Shown: piece after piece, positions 1-12,058 of the stretch
How positions within the stretch are numbered: the stretch's first letter is position 1
Layout of the letters: the number at the start of each line of letters is the position of its first letter
Assembly (NCBI GenBank): GCA_032690845.1
Contig: CM064434.1
Span: forward strand, 9,984,108-10,048,107
From: Eleusine coracana subsp. coracana
Taxonomy: Eukaryota > Streptophyta > Magnoliopsida > Poales > Poaceae
Reading direction: 5' to 3'
Length of the DNA stretch: 64,000 nucleotides
Translations under genes and position numbers: made by a program
Notes under the pieces: generated by a model
The model's input: the letters and a program-made list of their open reading frames with translations, nothing else
Database searches by the model: none
Told to the model about the DNA's origin: nothing

Positions 1-547
1 TATTCTCTAGAGAAAAGGGAGGCCAACACTTCATTACAAATTGTGCATCCCATTTTTGTAGCTTGGTTTCCATACGTGATCCGAGATATGGTATTTATAT
101 ATGCTGTAATGGATTAGGTCCGATTCTTTGGGGATGTGAATCTAGGCCACTGAACAAATAGATAAAAATGAGACTGAAACAAAGAGGAAAGATGGTGTTA
201 CCTCAGTAATAATTGTATTTTAGTTTTGCAGGAGATTTGCATGCAGAGTGCTAATTGATACTATATGTTAGCAAAATATTTATGATACAATCTTTATCTT
301 ATATGCATCATGGGTATCTGCTTTGAACTGTTGCTTATTTGATTGTTAGGAACATTATCTTTTGCTTGGATGATCTTAACTTTTGTGTCCTTAAAGAAAT
401 TGATTCTGATAGAGCTATCTATGCTTCTTAGCATAGCATATAGATCACATCCACACTTCTCGGCTGGTATCTTGCACCAACTCATAAATTGTTTTGCACC
501 TTTTTGAATCTATACAAAATCTCTTAGAAACCAATCTTATGTTGTAG

Positions 548-3127
548 GTTTGTTGCATGTGCCCGTCAATTGGCTAAAGCGCTGGAGGTGCCTTTGGTAA
601 ATGATTTAGGATACACAAAACGTTATGTCCGATGCCTTCAGGTAGCCTATTCTCTAACACAGCTTATATTTGTATGTTCTGATCTTTGAGTCATTAAAGC
701 TATCATGTAATCTTAATGCTGATAAATCCGTGTTACTTGTGAATAACTTTTTATGTCCTATTGGCCATTATCTATTGCTGACTACTTTTTGTATCATCTG
801 AATGCTGATTCTTCCAGATTGCGGAAGTGGTAAATTGTATGAAGGATCTGATTGATCACAGCAGGCAGACTGGATCTGGACCAATTGGTATGGTATTCTA
901 ACAGCTATTTTTGTTGGGTCAATGGCATTATATACTGTTTTGGGTATGTTTGGGTTGTAGCCTCATCATATTGGGCTTCAGGTCAGGAAATATGAAAGCG
1001 TCATCTTAGTTTAAAGCGTCATTTCTGCCTGAGTTTCTTTTCTTAGAACCTGGTCCTACATGCCTGCCATTTTAAACAGATAATAGGACAAACGATATGC
1101 AATTTTTCTTCTCTACCTTTCCCCAGTCTTATTCCTTGCTGTCTGTTTCCACTCTCACTTTGGTGTTCACTCCTTCAGCAATCCTACTTTAAATACATGG
1201 TTGTAATTCAAGGCTGGTTGAATATTATCAGGCGGCAGCATGACATGGCGAGGCCCTTGATTTGGTGTGCCAAACCTTTGTTGGCATAGGATTACAGATT
1301 TACAGCACACAATCACACTCAGCACTCACACTTGGCTCGGGAAGGAAAGAAAAAATCGACTGGTGGGGGTAGGACTGCCCCCTCGGCTTTCTTTGATAGA
1401 GAAGCTCAACCCTTCCCGGCCGAAAAAATCCACGAACCCTGGTCTCATCCTCAAGGAGCCACGTCCTATGGTTCAGGCCTTAACCCATGCTTTGAGCCCA
1501 CCTCATACATGAGGGCCCGTCCACCATACCTCAGTTTCAACCGAGTAAATGGGACGCAACAAGTAAAAAAAAAATTTCCCATAAGATCATGTAAGTGGGC
1601 TAGAGGAAGAAGTTGAGGCAAGAACACAAAGCACTTCGTGCAGCCGAGCTGCTAAATGTGGGTGACTCCCACTTGCTTATGATTGGAATCAATTGGTGGG
1701 AACAAAGTAGTTCTCATTCCATCCAGGACTGGAATCAATTTTATTCACCTGACCTTCATCCAGGAACCAGTCAGTTTGTGGTGTATTCCATCTTACCCTT
1801 TCCATGTGTACCCCTTTTTCTTCAAGCTATGCTTACCAGCCTGTTTTCTGGCAGCATCTCCCCGGACACCCTAAAATCGCTGATGTCCTTACTGTTCTGA
1901 TTTTGATCTGTCAGCCTCTTGCTCTGGCTAGTAATTTTACATGTCACGTTGAAATGAATCATGATCATATCAGATGATATCAAATACCAAGCATTCTTTC
2001 ATAGAGTACAAATTTGCACTTAAGTATCAAATTATATCAACCTTTTCATTAGTCTCGATGATCTGAACCATTCCCCATGACAACAAAGTAACAATGTTCT
2101 AATTTGTAATATTACTTATGCTTTTTATTTGGTGTTATATGGTTCCTTTTTCCTCTCTTTTTTAACATACATTGTTATTTTTTGTTCAGAAAGCTTGCAT
2201 AATTTTCCTCGGAGGACTCCTTCAGGGGCCAACCCCCTTCAATCTCAGCAGCAACAACTTGAGGAGCAACAACCTGTTGCTCAGAGCTCAAATCAGAGTG
2301 GTCAAAGTTCTCCTCCTATGACTGCTGTGCAGGCTTCTGCCTCTGCCAATGGTGATGCAACATCACATAATTCTCTCAATTGCACATCTTCTGCATCTGC
2401 TCCTTCACCCTCTGTTGTTGGGCTCTTGCCAAATTCAATGAACTCTATGCAAGATCATCCAATAAGCAACAGTAATGGCAGTCGATATAACAGTGGAGGC
2501 AATGCAGCTATTCCCAAGGTGAGCTCAACAAGCTCACTGCAGTCGAATCCGTCTACCTCTTTTGCTTCCCCAATACCCACAACATCCAACAACAATATGA
2601 TGCTTGCCCCTCAAAACATGAACGAACTAAGCTCCCCTACTACATCATCAAGCATACCTCCAATACAGCCACCTACTACTCAACTTCAGGAGCCTGAACC
2701 AAGTGAGTCCCAAAGCTCTGTTCATAAAATTCTGGAGGGTTTGATGATGTCTGAAAGCTCTGTTCCATCAATGAATGGTGTTGGCCAGTCAGGGAATGAT
2801 GTGAAGAGACCAAATGGGCTAACTCCTGGTGTTAATGGGGTTAACTTCTTAGCTGGCAATGCTGTCACAAATAACTCGGGAATGGGGGGGATGGGTTTCG
2901 GGGCCATAGGCAGGCTTGGTCATGGTATGAGAACGGCAATGGCAAACAATGCTATGACAGTGGGTGGAAGGATAGGAATGAATTACAGTTCCCATGATTT
3001 ATCACAGCTGGGCCAACTACATCAGCAGCAACCGCAACAACATGACATTGGAAACCAGCTATTGGGTGGACTTAGATCAACAAATAGCTTCAATAACTTT
3101 CAATACGACTGGAAACCCTCGCAATAG
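548..3127 (+). CDS. SEU: SEUSS-like transcriptional corepressor, C-terminal exons (partial)
   Basis: Three exons join in frame: 548-641, 818-887 and 2190-3127, each bounded by AG and GT, with TAG at 3125-3127. The first encodes FVACARQLAKALEVPLVNDL and then GYTKRYVRCLQ. The second encodes IAEVVNCMKDLIDHSRQTGS. The split Glu codon at 887/2190 leads into ESLHNFPRRTPSG. The first two exons are the conserved end of the LIM-binding (Ldb1-like) domain of SEUSS. The last exon is the low-complexity Ser/Asn/Gln/Met-rich tail ending in NNFQYDWKPSQ, as in plant SEUSS proteins. SEUSS is a nuclear adaptor that works with LEUNIG in repressing floral homeotic genes. The N-terminal Q-rich part and most of the Ldb domain lie left of the window; no earlier exon is recognisable in 1-547. 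An ATG at 2129 lies in the intron and is not the start. Whether this is SEU itself or a SEUSS-like paralogue is not settled. Confidence 0.88.
888..2189 (+). other. long intron of the SEUSS-like gene with a GC-rich insert
   Basis: A 1,302-bp intron with GT at 888 and AG at 2188-2189. Most of it is AT-rich, but about 1230-1620 is clearly richer in GC and carries short overlapping open frames with no recognisable protein similarity. This patch looks like an inserted repeat fragment, but I could not define termini or a target duplication. Confidence 0.55.
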
Positions 3128-4509
3128 AGTTGTCACAAACCAAAAAATTCAAATGTGATGATGCATCTGCCCTCACAGTTCATTGCCCATGGAGCATCAG
3201 TTATGGTGCCATAGCTTCCCTTGGATCAATTCTGGATAGAATTTGTGATTTGGCGCTATGCTGCCACAAAGGTTACATTGTGGCAAGAAGCATCCGACAT
3301 GGTAAATGTCTGTAACTGGCCTTTTAGCTGTTTCATTGAGTGTTCTCAGATTTAAAATGCTTGTCAGTTTACTGGGCCCTGCTTTAATGTTGTGAAAATG
3401 GTCATATAGTAGCTTGTTACTGAGAGCGGCATGCATGGTCATATCTTGATTACTCTTACATTTAATGCTTCCTTAGCCCATGCTCATGGTGAGAAATGGA
3501 AAGTATGGTGGAACAGAGAGACATTTGTAGGAGTGGCAATTGGAATCCACCGTCAGAGCTGGGTGACCACTGCTGCTTGCTTCAGTCTGCTGTCAATAGA
3601 TGCTGTTAAAAGGATTAGAACCTGCTTGCACCTGCTAACCGTCGTGATGATATTTCTTACCTGGGAAAGATGTTTTTATCTTTTTTCTCCTTGTTAGATG
3701 ACATGTAACATTCCATCTTGCTGTATTTACCATCTTTCGAGCCTTAGGAAGCCACTTCTGCTGATAACCTCTTCTCTTTGCCTGAGAAACTCTGTGTAGA
3801 CATACTGTCCTTGTATAATTGTCATACCTGCTAGTGGAGAAATTACCATCAATGTTGACTTGTACTTTGCCTGAGAACTCTATCAAGACTCGCTGCTCTC
3901 ATACATTTTTAATGCTGAAGTACCACAGTTGACTTCCAGTGGTAAACATGAGTACTTTCTTGTATTGGGATGTTCATTAATCATGACATACATTAGTAAC
4001 AAAGTAGAACTAGAACCATTTTTCTAGAAAAAAAGGATTTTTTTTAAAAAGGTTGAAGTAGCACCATGTATCGTGCTTTGTACCACTCTTGAAAGACTGA
4101 AACAGAGCATTTTCTATTGTATCTATGTCGTTGAAATCATTGAATGCTTAGTTTACTTTATATTTCGAGTATTTGTTCTTTGAGCAAATTATTTATGCTT
4201 TGTCGAAACTTATACCAATTCCTTATGATTATGAACCATCTAAAATTATACCTTTTCTTTCATACCATCGTTTTAAATTTTTCATTCCCTATGTGTCACT
4301 TTTGTTACTTTATTTATTAGATGGCTGTTACGTGACATACCAGCATACCTACAGCTACAGTCTACAGAACCTCGCCCTGGTTGGAATAACAGGTGCTTGT
4401 GCACTTAAATTTCGTCGTTCCCGTATCAACTTGTCCTGTATGGCGTCCTACATGGCGTCTCGCAGGCTCCAGGAGGCCAGCTGCATCACGCAGACGGAGC
4501 ATTGTAGTT
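3128..4509 (+). other. 3' UTR and downstream flank of the SEUSS-like gene
   Basis: No gene is supported here. The first several hundred bases are probably 3' UTR, and a GT at 3301 could start a 3' UTR intron. About 4330-4500 is more GC-rich and includes an exon-like stretch with no recognised similarity. It ends exactly where the next LTR begins, so it may be a gene or repeat fragment interrupted by that insertion. Confidence 0.4.
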
Positions 4510-4822
4510 TGTTGGAGCTAGGGTTCAAGAAACTCACTGTTTCTTTTGATGGGTTTAGTTATTTTATGTTTGGTTTATGTAGTTTTTTAGTCAAATTGTA
4601 AGCCTAAGGGTATTTGTGTGATTTGTAACACATCGAGAATAGAAGAGGAATTTCTCTCTTCTCCTCTTTCTATAAATATAAGACCCTAGAGGTCATGAGG
4701 GAGGTCGATTGATTCATGGCGGCTCTTTTTTTTCTTGGTTAGTTGTATTCCTCCTCTAGCTTTACCATCCTTTTAGGTTGACATAGCCCATTATATGTAT
4801 GTTGGATCTTATAACCACAACA
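4510..4822 (+). repeat. left LTR of the non-autonomous element
   Basis: 313 bp, TG...CA. It contains a TATA-like CTATAAATATAAG near 4671-4683 inside a pyrimidine-rich block that the right LTR lacks. It ends directly before the primer-binding site. Confidence 0.8.
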
Positions 4823-4823
4823 G

Positions 4824-4842
4824 TTGGCGCCGTCTGTGGGGA
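4824..4842 (+). promoter_or_regulatory. primer-binding site, tRNA-Asp-like
   Basis: TTGGCGCCGTCTGTGGGGA follows the left LTR by one base. TGGCGCCGT fits the 3' end of plant tRNA-Asp; the later bases fit less well. Confidence 0.6.
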
Positions 4843-4929
4843 GGGATACAAAAAGTCTCGTGAGCAAAAGTTGAATTTTTTGAGCAAAAGTCCGGGGGTC
4901 CTCCGGTTTAAGTGGTTGTCAGGCTCGTT

Positions 4930-5360
4930 TATAAATGGTCCTTCGGTATCTGTCTTCGGGCATTTTTTTTGGAAGCCCTTTAGGCATCTTTTTCGGAGGC
5001 CCTTCGGACACCTTTTTTGGTGGTCCTTCGGATCTGCCTTCGGGCTTCTTTATAAGTCGTCCTTCGGGATCTACCTTCGGGCTTGTTTTATAAGTTGTCT
5101 TTCGGGATCTGCCTTCAGGCTCGTTTCTAAGTCATCCTTCAGAATATGCCTTTAGGCTTGTTCCATGTTCATCCTTCAGGATGTGCTTTCGGACATGTTT
5201 CATGTTAATCCTTCAGGATGTGCCTTTGGGCTTGTTTTTAGTTCATTCTTCGGGATGTGCTTTTGGACATGTTTTTAGTTCATCCTTCAGGATGTGCCTT
5301 CGGGCTGGTTTCTTCTTCATCCTTCAAATGTGCGTTCGGGTTCATTTCTTATTCATAAAA
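4930..5360 (+). repeat. tandem array of about 38-44-bp units with CCTTCGG motif
   Basis: About ten degenerate units of the form cctTCGGgatctgCCTTCGGgcttgtttataagt follow one another. The number of bases between TTCGG or TTCAG cores is nearly constant. Later units have drifted (TTCAG, TTTGG). A related array with cggGGGCCCTTCGGgttcaac phrases continues to about 5540. Confidence 0.75.
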
Positions 5361-5540
5361 GAAAATCTTTAGAAGGCCCTTCGGATTCATCGCTCGACAT
5401 CAGTCATCCGGGGGCCCTTCAGGCTCAACATCAGCCATAACATTCAGCATTAGTTGTTCCGGGGCTCTTCAACTCAACATTCGGCATCAGCCATCCCGGG
5501 GGCCCTTCGGGTTCAACCTTCAGCGGCAGGCTTCTGGGGT

Positions 5541-8500
5541 TCGTTTAAGGTGATATCCATGCATGACTTTTAACTATTGCAACTTTTATCTGTTATTTAG
5601 CTTAGTAGCTCACACTATTTAGATGCCTTGTATGTTATATTTTAGCACATCTTGGGGTAGTTAATTGCATCATCTTACCTTTAGATGCCTTGTATTCACA
5701 TCTTGATGCGCCGCCATGTTCCCTCGAGTTGCTGCTCATTTATGTGATAAATGATGCACATGAGCGATATCGTAAGCTTTGCCTACAGTAAGTGCTGCAT
5801 GCAGACGAGTAGTAGCTCTTCGGCATGGTCATCACGACTTAAGTCGATACCGTTGTCCCGTGCAGCTGTGCTAGAATTGTGTAATAACTTGGTGAAGTTG
5901 TTAACGTAATGTGTCAAGCGTGGTCCAAAGAGTCCCTCCGGCCTTGTCTTCTATGAATAGAAACATGTTAAGGAACCTATACTCCAAAATCTGAGAGTGG
6001 AAGATTTGTGAAGGCCTTTGGCCCAAAACATACTCACGCCAAATGTGCCACATGGATAGTGTGTCCCGAAAGCTCACTTTGCATGCTGTTAGCTAAACCT
6101 GTTGAGCTGGCTGAAGCATACTCGGCCCCGCCATATTTCCATTTGGCCTTCGGGACGTTGGGTTTGTACCCCTGAATCATTGCCGGAAACTCGTCGAGGT
6201 TGCGGTAGCCGAAGGGACCTTCGGCTCATGCGGGTGGAGAAACGACTTCATGGAGGATGCACAACCTCCGGTTGTGGCTCCATCCTTGAGCCGTACTTCC
6301 TGGAATGAACAGACACGGGAAAAGAACAACCCAAATCCTGCCCCTCGGAGGTTGATTTTAATACTTAATGAGGAACCCAAAGCTGTCGACACTTCGCATC
6401 TTTAAGCCGAGTCTGACACCCAAAGCCGGCAGTGCCGAGGCCGAAGGGCCTTCGGCGTTGTTTCAGCCGGCACACGAGCTATCTCTCGGCCTTGTCCTTC
6501 ATTACCACCCAGCCTAGCGAATAGCGCCTCTCCGAAAGCCTCTGGTGTCATGTCTCCGGTACATTCAAAGACATGTTATGAAACAGCTACGGCAGCGGTC
6601 AGAGTCCAAGCTATGCCTTCGGTCGGAGCAGTTCCTTTCCTCGGGAAGCTTGTAGCTTGCCGTTGGTAGATATGCATTAGCAAAAGAGGAACCCTGGCCC
6701 GAAGGAGAGTTAAAGGCAGTGCCAAAAGTTTTAGCTTCCTACAAATCGTAGCTTCAGAGAAGAGACTGGAAGTCAGAGTCCGAAGGATGTGGTTCAGCAT
6801 TGCTATCAGCTATCAGCTTGTTGTGCCATCCATTAACACATTATTACGGCATTCACCTACGGGCTTCTAACCATCTGTACGCGCATGAAAGTTACTAGCC
6901 GGTTGCATAAATGTCTTTCGGCACGAAAGACGCTTCGGGGAAGCCGACCGCCGAGGCTCAAAAGTTGCAATGATTACTTAAGAAAAAAAGTAATTACGTA
7001 TTATTACGACATGTATTGTTGCATTGGGTATGTGAGTCTCGTAAGCCGTGGCATGCATCTTAACTGGACGTGTCTGCGCTATAAGCTCACAGCACTCCAA
7101 CAAAACCCATCCTCCGGAGAGTCGTTGATTTAGCTCGTTGAGAGCCAACATCCGGAAGCAAGTAAAGTAGTAGACATGCCCCATAGCCCATTGACTCCGA
7201 AGCCTAAGTATTTGCCAGCGTCCGGAGGCATTGGTTAGCCGAGCACCTCTTCGGCAGAGACCACCGAGGCTCTTTGCCCTTGTGTACATGTACAACCAGT
7301 TCTAATGAAAGTGCACATGGTCTAGCTAGACGCTGCACTACCAAAGGTTCCGATTTGGATGCACGTTGCCGCTAAAAAATTATATAGAAAAAACACTCAG
7401 TCATTGTTGAGAGGTCCTCGGCACACTATTAATAATAACCAAAAAAACAGAGCAAAAATTACACGGTATATGCGATAGTCAAGATTCGAAACACCGCTGG
7501 GTCTCTCTCAGCCGGAGGGACCTTCGGCCATGCAAGATAAAATGATCTCCAAACCATACCATCGGCATGCTCTCTGATTTACGGATTCACATGGGCAACT
7601 GGGGGCATCCTTCGGGAGCCCGAAGCCATTAAAAAAAACAACTTCTTCTCGATGCTTTTCGGGCGCCAAAGACAATCCATGTTAAAATCTGCATGTCCGA
7701 GATGCCCAGTTGCTGTCCGGAGGGCGCTTCGGAAGCATATATTACAACGCGCTGGAGTGTCAGCAGCTAGTAATCTTAGCCCGAACTTGTCTCGCTGCCT
7801 GTAATACTTGTTCGTTTGGTTGGTGCATAGACATGCATGTTCTTCACTAAAAGCAACTCCATCTTCGGTAATAAGTTAATATAAGGATGGGTGTGACGAC
7901 GCACTTGTTGTACCCAACCCGTAAGTCATCACTGCATTCCTGAGCATGTGCTAGTTAGACTGTTTGCCGTGCGTTCAGCTTTGGCACCTCGCCAAGTTGT
8001 GGTAGCGCCATATACTAATATCGATCCTAAACACAACCTCAAGAACCATTGCATGCTGTCGGTTAGCTTCGGCACCATGCATACTGAGCTGGGGTAATCA
8101 AGGACTAGCAATCTTTTGGGGGTGTGGGGGATCCATCCGGCCGATGCTGGTGTCATTGCCGCTGAGAGCATCAGTGGGTTCCAGCTTGGGTGCGATCAGC
8201 AGGCAATAGCAATAGGGAAGCATCTTACGCAGCTGAGGCTTGGCGGTGCTGGTTGCAGCGTATATAGCGCCGGTGGCATACCCCGAAGTGACACGTTCAC
8301 AGGCGGCCTTGATAGTAGCACACTGCATACCAGAGTACTCCTTCAGCACCCTCATGCGCTCCTTATTTATTAGTATTACTATGCTACTAATATAGCCGAA
8401 GGAGGAGATAGCTGTTAAGCCTATCCTAGCCTAATGGTAAATAATAATAACAATAATAAAAAAATTGTCTACTAAATCGAGAGCACCAGTGAACCGCGTA

Positions 8501-10949
8501 CAGGCCACTAATGCCATGAGTGCCACTGCCATGCGTGCCACTTTGCCAAAGGCTCGGGCAAGGGACGGCCAATAGAAATTGCCCCCGGCATCTTGCCGTC
8601 ACAACGATAGATGCCTAAGAATTTTCAACCCAGTCATGCCTTCAGTCGCAATGAGATCCAGCACCGAAGGCCCTACGGTCACGCTAGGCACTTGCAGTAG
8701 TCTTGCCTGAAGGCCCCTCGGTTGTAAGGCCTTATGCACAGACACGTCTTTATGCTGCTTAGCCACATGCCTTTTGTATATTCGGTCTCTTGCATGCAAA
8801 CTGGGCGCTCCCGTGCTAAGTTCACAGCACTGCCAATGGAACCTATCCTTTGGAGAGCCGCTGGTTTCGTTCTTTCCAAACGGCATGCCAGGGAGGCATT
8901 GTTATGGTGGTGCCGCAATATTCTTTGGAAATTGCCTCGGAAGAGTCGCTGTGTGAGAACTTGCTGTTGTGTGAGTTTTAAGTGGTATCTCGAAACATAG
9001 CCGCTGAGTTGGTGTCAGCTCGGCGACCTTCGGCCGTGCAAGATGGAATGGTCTCCAAATCAATGCTGGCCGAAGAGTAAGCCCAAACTCGCTAAAAAAA
9101 TGACCCAGAACCGAAGGAGAATCATCCGTAGGGAGTTCGGGAGTGCTAGTTATGTGGTGGAAGTTTGACACTGCTAGCTAGGAACGAAACCACGGTAGCA
9201 TGCCGAAGTTTCACAGCCATGACGAGTATCCCGAAGAGTAGTTGCCCAGACTTGCCGGTATATGTGATAACGACAATTTGAAACACCGTCGAGTTTGCGT
9301 CTGCCGGAGGATCACATTTTGCCAACTTGATTAAAAAAATATAAATAAATAAATAAATAAATAAAAACACTTGGAAGGTGTTGAGTCTAAGGACGAGTTC
9401 ACTCAGTCCAGTGAGCTCCAAGGGCTCAAAATTGAAAGTTTGCAGTGAAAGAAAAATCATTGGACAAGAGCCGCATCCTATAGCCTATAAAAGCAAGGTA
9501 CCCTCGGCGCTCTGATCTAGCCAAAAAAAAAAAAAACTATAGGAGGCATACCATCGGGCGTGTATTGCCCCTCCAGTTCTTGAGGTAGCCTATCTATGGT
9601 CAGACCTCATGCAACGGAGGCGGCAAATACTATGCCCAATAGAGAGAGCAAACCATATCGCGGCTAGGGAAACTAGTAGCCCTTCGGCAACATAACACCG
9701 ATTTGCCACCGTCCGCTGCGATCGTAGCTATAGACAGTGGCGGGGTGCTCAGTGCCGAAACTTGTCGTTTGAAGCTTGTTTTGTTAAGTTTAGGCATAAT
9801 GCTAATGTGGTAAGCCGAGAACTAAAGAAGGGAAATTACATCCTAACCGAAAGATAACTGCACATCGGGTCCTCGAGTCCTTGCTTTTTGTCCTGCTTAT
9901 TATGGAGTACATTTCGTAAGAGCTTTTTCAATCCTTCGGGATGTCATTTGCCTTTGGACCTAACTATATCAGCTTGTTTGTAGTTTGTGTTGTATTTGCA
10001 GATGCAATCTAAGGGACCAGCCGAGGGTACCTATCAGAACATACACCACAAATTGAATTATTACATCTTTGGTGTAATTTTATGCTATGTATCAACTATC
10101 TTATTATGTGCAGGCCTCTATACATCTGAATATTTTTCTTGCATAACATTTATATACAATTAATGACACATGTTGTGCAGGAATCTGAAGCTAAGAGATG
10201 TGGCTAAGTGTCACACATTGTGTCTCCTTCTCACAGTTCTCATGTCATACATGTGCATCATGAGCATGCACAAACATTCATATCACATGAGCATGCATCA
10301 TGCATACAAGTGCATGGTAAAGTATTATTTCTCATCTTCTTTTTGCTTGAATGCCGGGCAACTACGGCCCGAGGGTCCAAAGGGACGCGTCCTTTACTTT
10401 TCTTGCAAAGACAACTACGACGTGATTCCAGACAACTACGGTCTGATGCCGGGCAACTATGGCTTGATGCTCTGGAAGGACATGTCCGAAAAGCTGGGCG
10501 CGACACTACCCGATGCCGGGCAACTACGATCTGATGCTCCGGAAGGACATGCCTGGAAAGCCAGGGGCAACATCTCCCGATACCGAACAACTACGGATCG
10601 AAACATGCCGAGGCCTGATGAGACGCTCGACATGTATGTTTTACATAGCATGATATATTTTGCCCTCATAATTATTAAATAGCCCGAGGGCACATGATAT
10701 GATACATGGTACCCGAAGCCATACTTCATATAGAAAGCCCAAGGGCACTAGTTAAATAGTGAGTCCGAGGGCATTTATACGGACAGCCCGAAGGCATAAG
10801 CTTCTACATGTAGCCTGAAGGCCACGACTTCTCAAAAAAATTGTGAGTTAGGGCAAGTGCATGAGTTTTTATGGCATGTCTTATATTTGATGTTGTTGTT
10901 CAGTAAAATCTCGAAGGGTGGCATTTGAAGCTTGTAGACAACATGCGGT
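5541..10949 (+). other. non-coding internal region of the LARD-like element
   Basis: No ORF here has recognisable similarity; the many short open frames on both strands overlap one another. The dominant feature is a recurring CCTTCGG/CCGAAGG word in both orientations. In places it forms near-perfect inverted repeats: 6208-6225 and 6440-6456, each with 8-bp arms GCCGAAGG and CCTTCGGC, and a variant near 7511-7528. Simple (ATAA)n runs occur at 9338-9364. A cluster of CAACTACGG-type repeats lies at 10357-10605. Confidence 0.65.
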
Positions 10950-11105
10950 GCTAGGGAGGGGTGTAAGCCCTCGGCCTTGATGCAACAATTCGTCCATCCA
11001 TGCTAGAGAGGAATGTAAGCCCTCAGCCTTGATGCAACAATTTGTTCACCCGTGCTAGGAAGGGGTGTAAGCCCACGGCCTTGAGATACAACAGTAAATT
11101 CATCC
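10950..11105 (+). repeat. 52-bp tandem repeat, three copies
   Basis: Units begin GCTAGGGAGG at 10950, GCTAGAGAGG at 11002 and GCTAGGAAGG at 11054, an exact 52-bp period. Each contains GTGTAAGCCC-CGGCCTTGA (or a close variant) and most contain TGCAACAATT. A partial fourth unit may follow. Confidence 0.8.
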
Positions 11106-11689
11106 ACATCAGGGAGGGGGCTAATCCCCCCGGACTTACGACACAGCTTAAGTGGTTTTTTCACTTCCCCCCAACAACAATCAAAAGGGAGGAGGGGTAC
11201 ATATAAATATTTGCCTACTATATTTGACTGTTGTATGTGAGAAAGTGAAATTACTTACCTTTCCTTCGGTCTCATAGCAACTAACAAAAGTATGTGCGTG
11301 TTTCAGAAATCATTTCTGTCAAAAAATCATCTTTCAGGTTGGATTTGAAATAATAAAGACATCGACCACATCTTCGGCCTAGCTATCATTACCAAGAAAG
11401 ATTCTCGTCTTTAGCACAACTCCGGGTTCCAAAGCAAGGATGCCTTTGGCTTAACTTTAACTCTCGGAGAGAGGCTCTCACCTTCGGCTAGTTTCAAGTC
11501 TTAAGGGCTAGACAGAAGAACCTCATGAATGTTGCTATGTACTTTTTTTTATATAATATTATAGTGGAATTTGTAATAAGATATGTAATTTGATAGTTCA
11601 TAGATTGAGTCTCTGAGCCATGAGGAGCTACGGGCATTATTTCATCAGTAGTCCCTTGTGCCTCCGAGAGTCTACAGATGAGGGAGGAC

Positions 11690-11998
11690 TGTTGGAGCTA
11701 GGGTTCAAGGAACCCACTGTTTCTCCTCATGGGCTCAGTTACCTCATGTTTAGCCCATGTATTCTTTTGGTCCAATTGTAAGCCTAAGAACATTTGTGTA
11801 CTTGTACCCCCCTCCCCCACCAAGGGTAAAATAGTGATTTATAACACATCGAGGGTACAAGAGGGATTCATGTAGGAGGGCCGATTGATTCATGTCGGTT
11901 CCTTATCTTCTTGGCTAGTTGTATCCCTCCTCTAGCTTTGCCATCTCTTTAGGTTGGCATAGCCCATTATATGTATGTTGGGTCTTGTAACCACAACA
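11690..11998 (+). repeat. right LTR of the non-autonomous element
   Basis: 309 bp, TG...CA, homologous to 4510-4822. It carries a private C-rich block (about 11806-11830) absent from the left LTR and lacks the left copy's TATA-like block. It is followed at 11999-12058 by a copy of the primer-binding site and leader, in which the PBS has mutated to GCTGACACCGTCCGTGGGGA. Confidence 0.8.
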
Positions 11999-12058
11999 GC
12001 TGACACCGTCCGTGGGGAGGGATACAAAAAATCTCGTGAGCAAAAGTTGAATTTTTGA

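Larger units (their letters stand above)
4510..12058 (+). mobile_element. non-autonomous LTR retrotransposon (LARD-like), with extra leader at right end
   Basis: Two related direct repeats (4510-4822 and 11690-11998) begin TGTTGGAGCTAGGG and end CCACAACA. The left one is followed by a TGGCGCCGTC primer-binding site, apparently for tRNA-Asp. The right one is preceded by a purine tract (GATGAGGGAGGAC). The intervening 6.9 kb has no gag, protease, RT or integrase similarity in any frame, so it would depend on another element's proteins. Oddly, the right LTR is also followed by about 60 bp of the leader (11999-12058), matching 4823-4881. No target-site duplication is seen. The LTRs differ by many substitutions and by private blocks, so they may not come from one insertion event. 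Confidence 0.75.

Noticed and set aside
2129..2189. ATG at 2129 as the start of a 332-residue Ser/Asn/Gln-rich protein
   Set aside because: The reading frame before 2190 is intron; splice sites and phase connect 2190 to the SEUSS exons upstream.
4173..4601. 142-codon ORF crossing into the LTR
   Set aside because: It runs from AT-rich flank into the left LTR of the LARD-like element, has no similarity, and its composition changes along its length.
6102..10729. Numerous 60-170-codon ORFs within the LARD-like internal region
   Set aside because: They overlap on both strands, lack similarity, and reflect repeated GC-rich words rather than genes.
4510..12058. Tandem arrays in the LARD-like element as a CRISPR or satellite array
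   Set aside because: Units are degenerate and adjacent without unique spacers, are confined to one LTR element, and the sequence is a plant nuclear genome.
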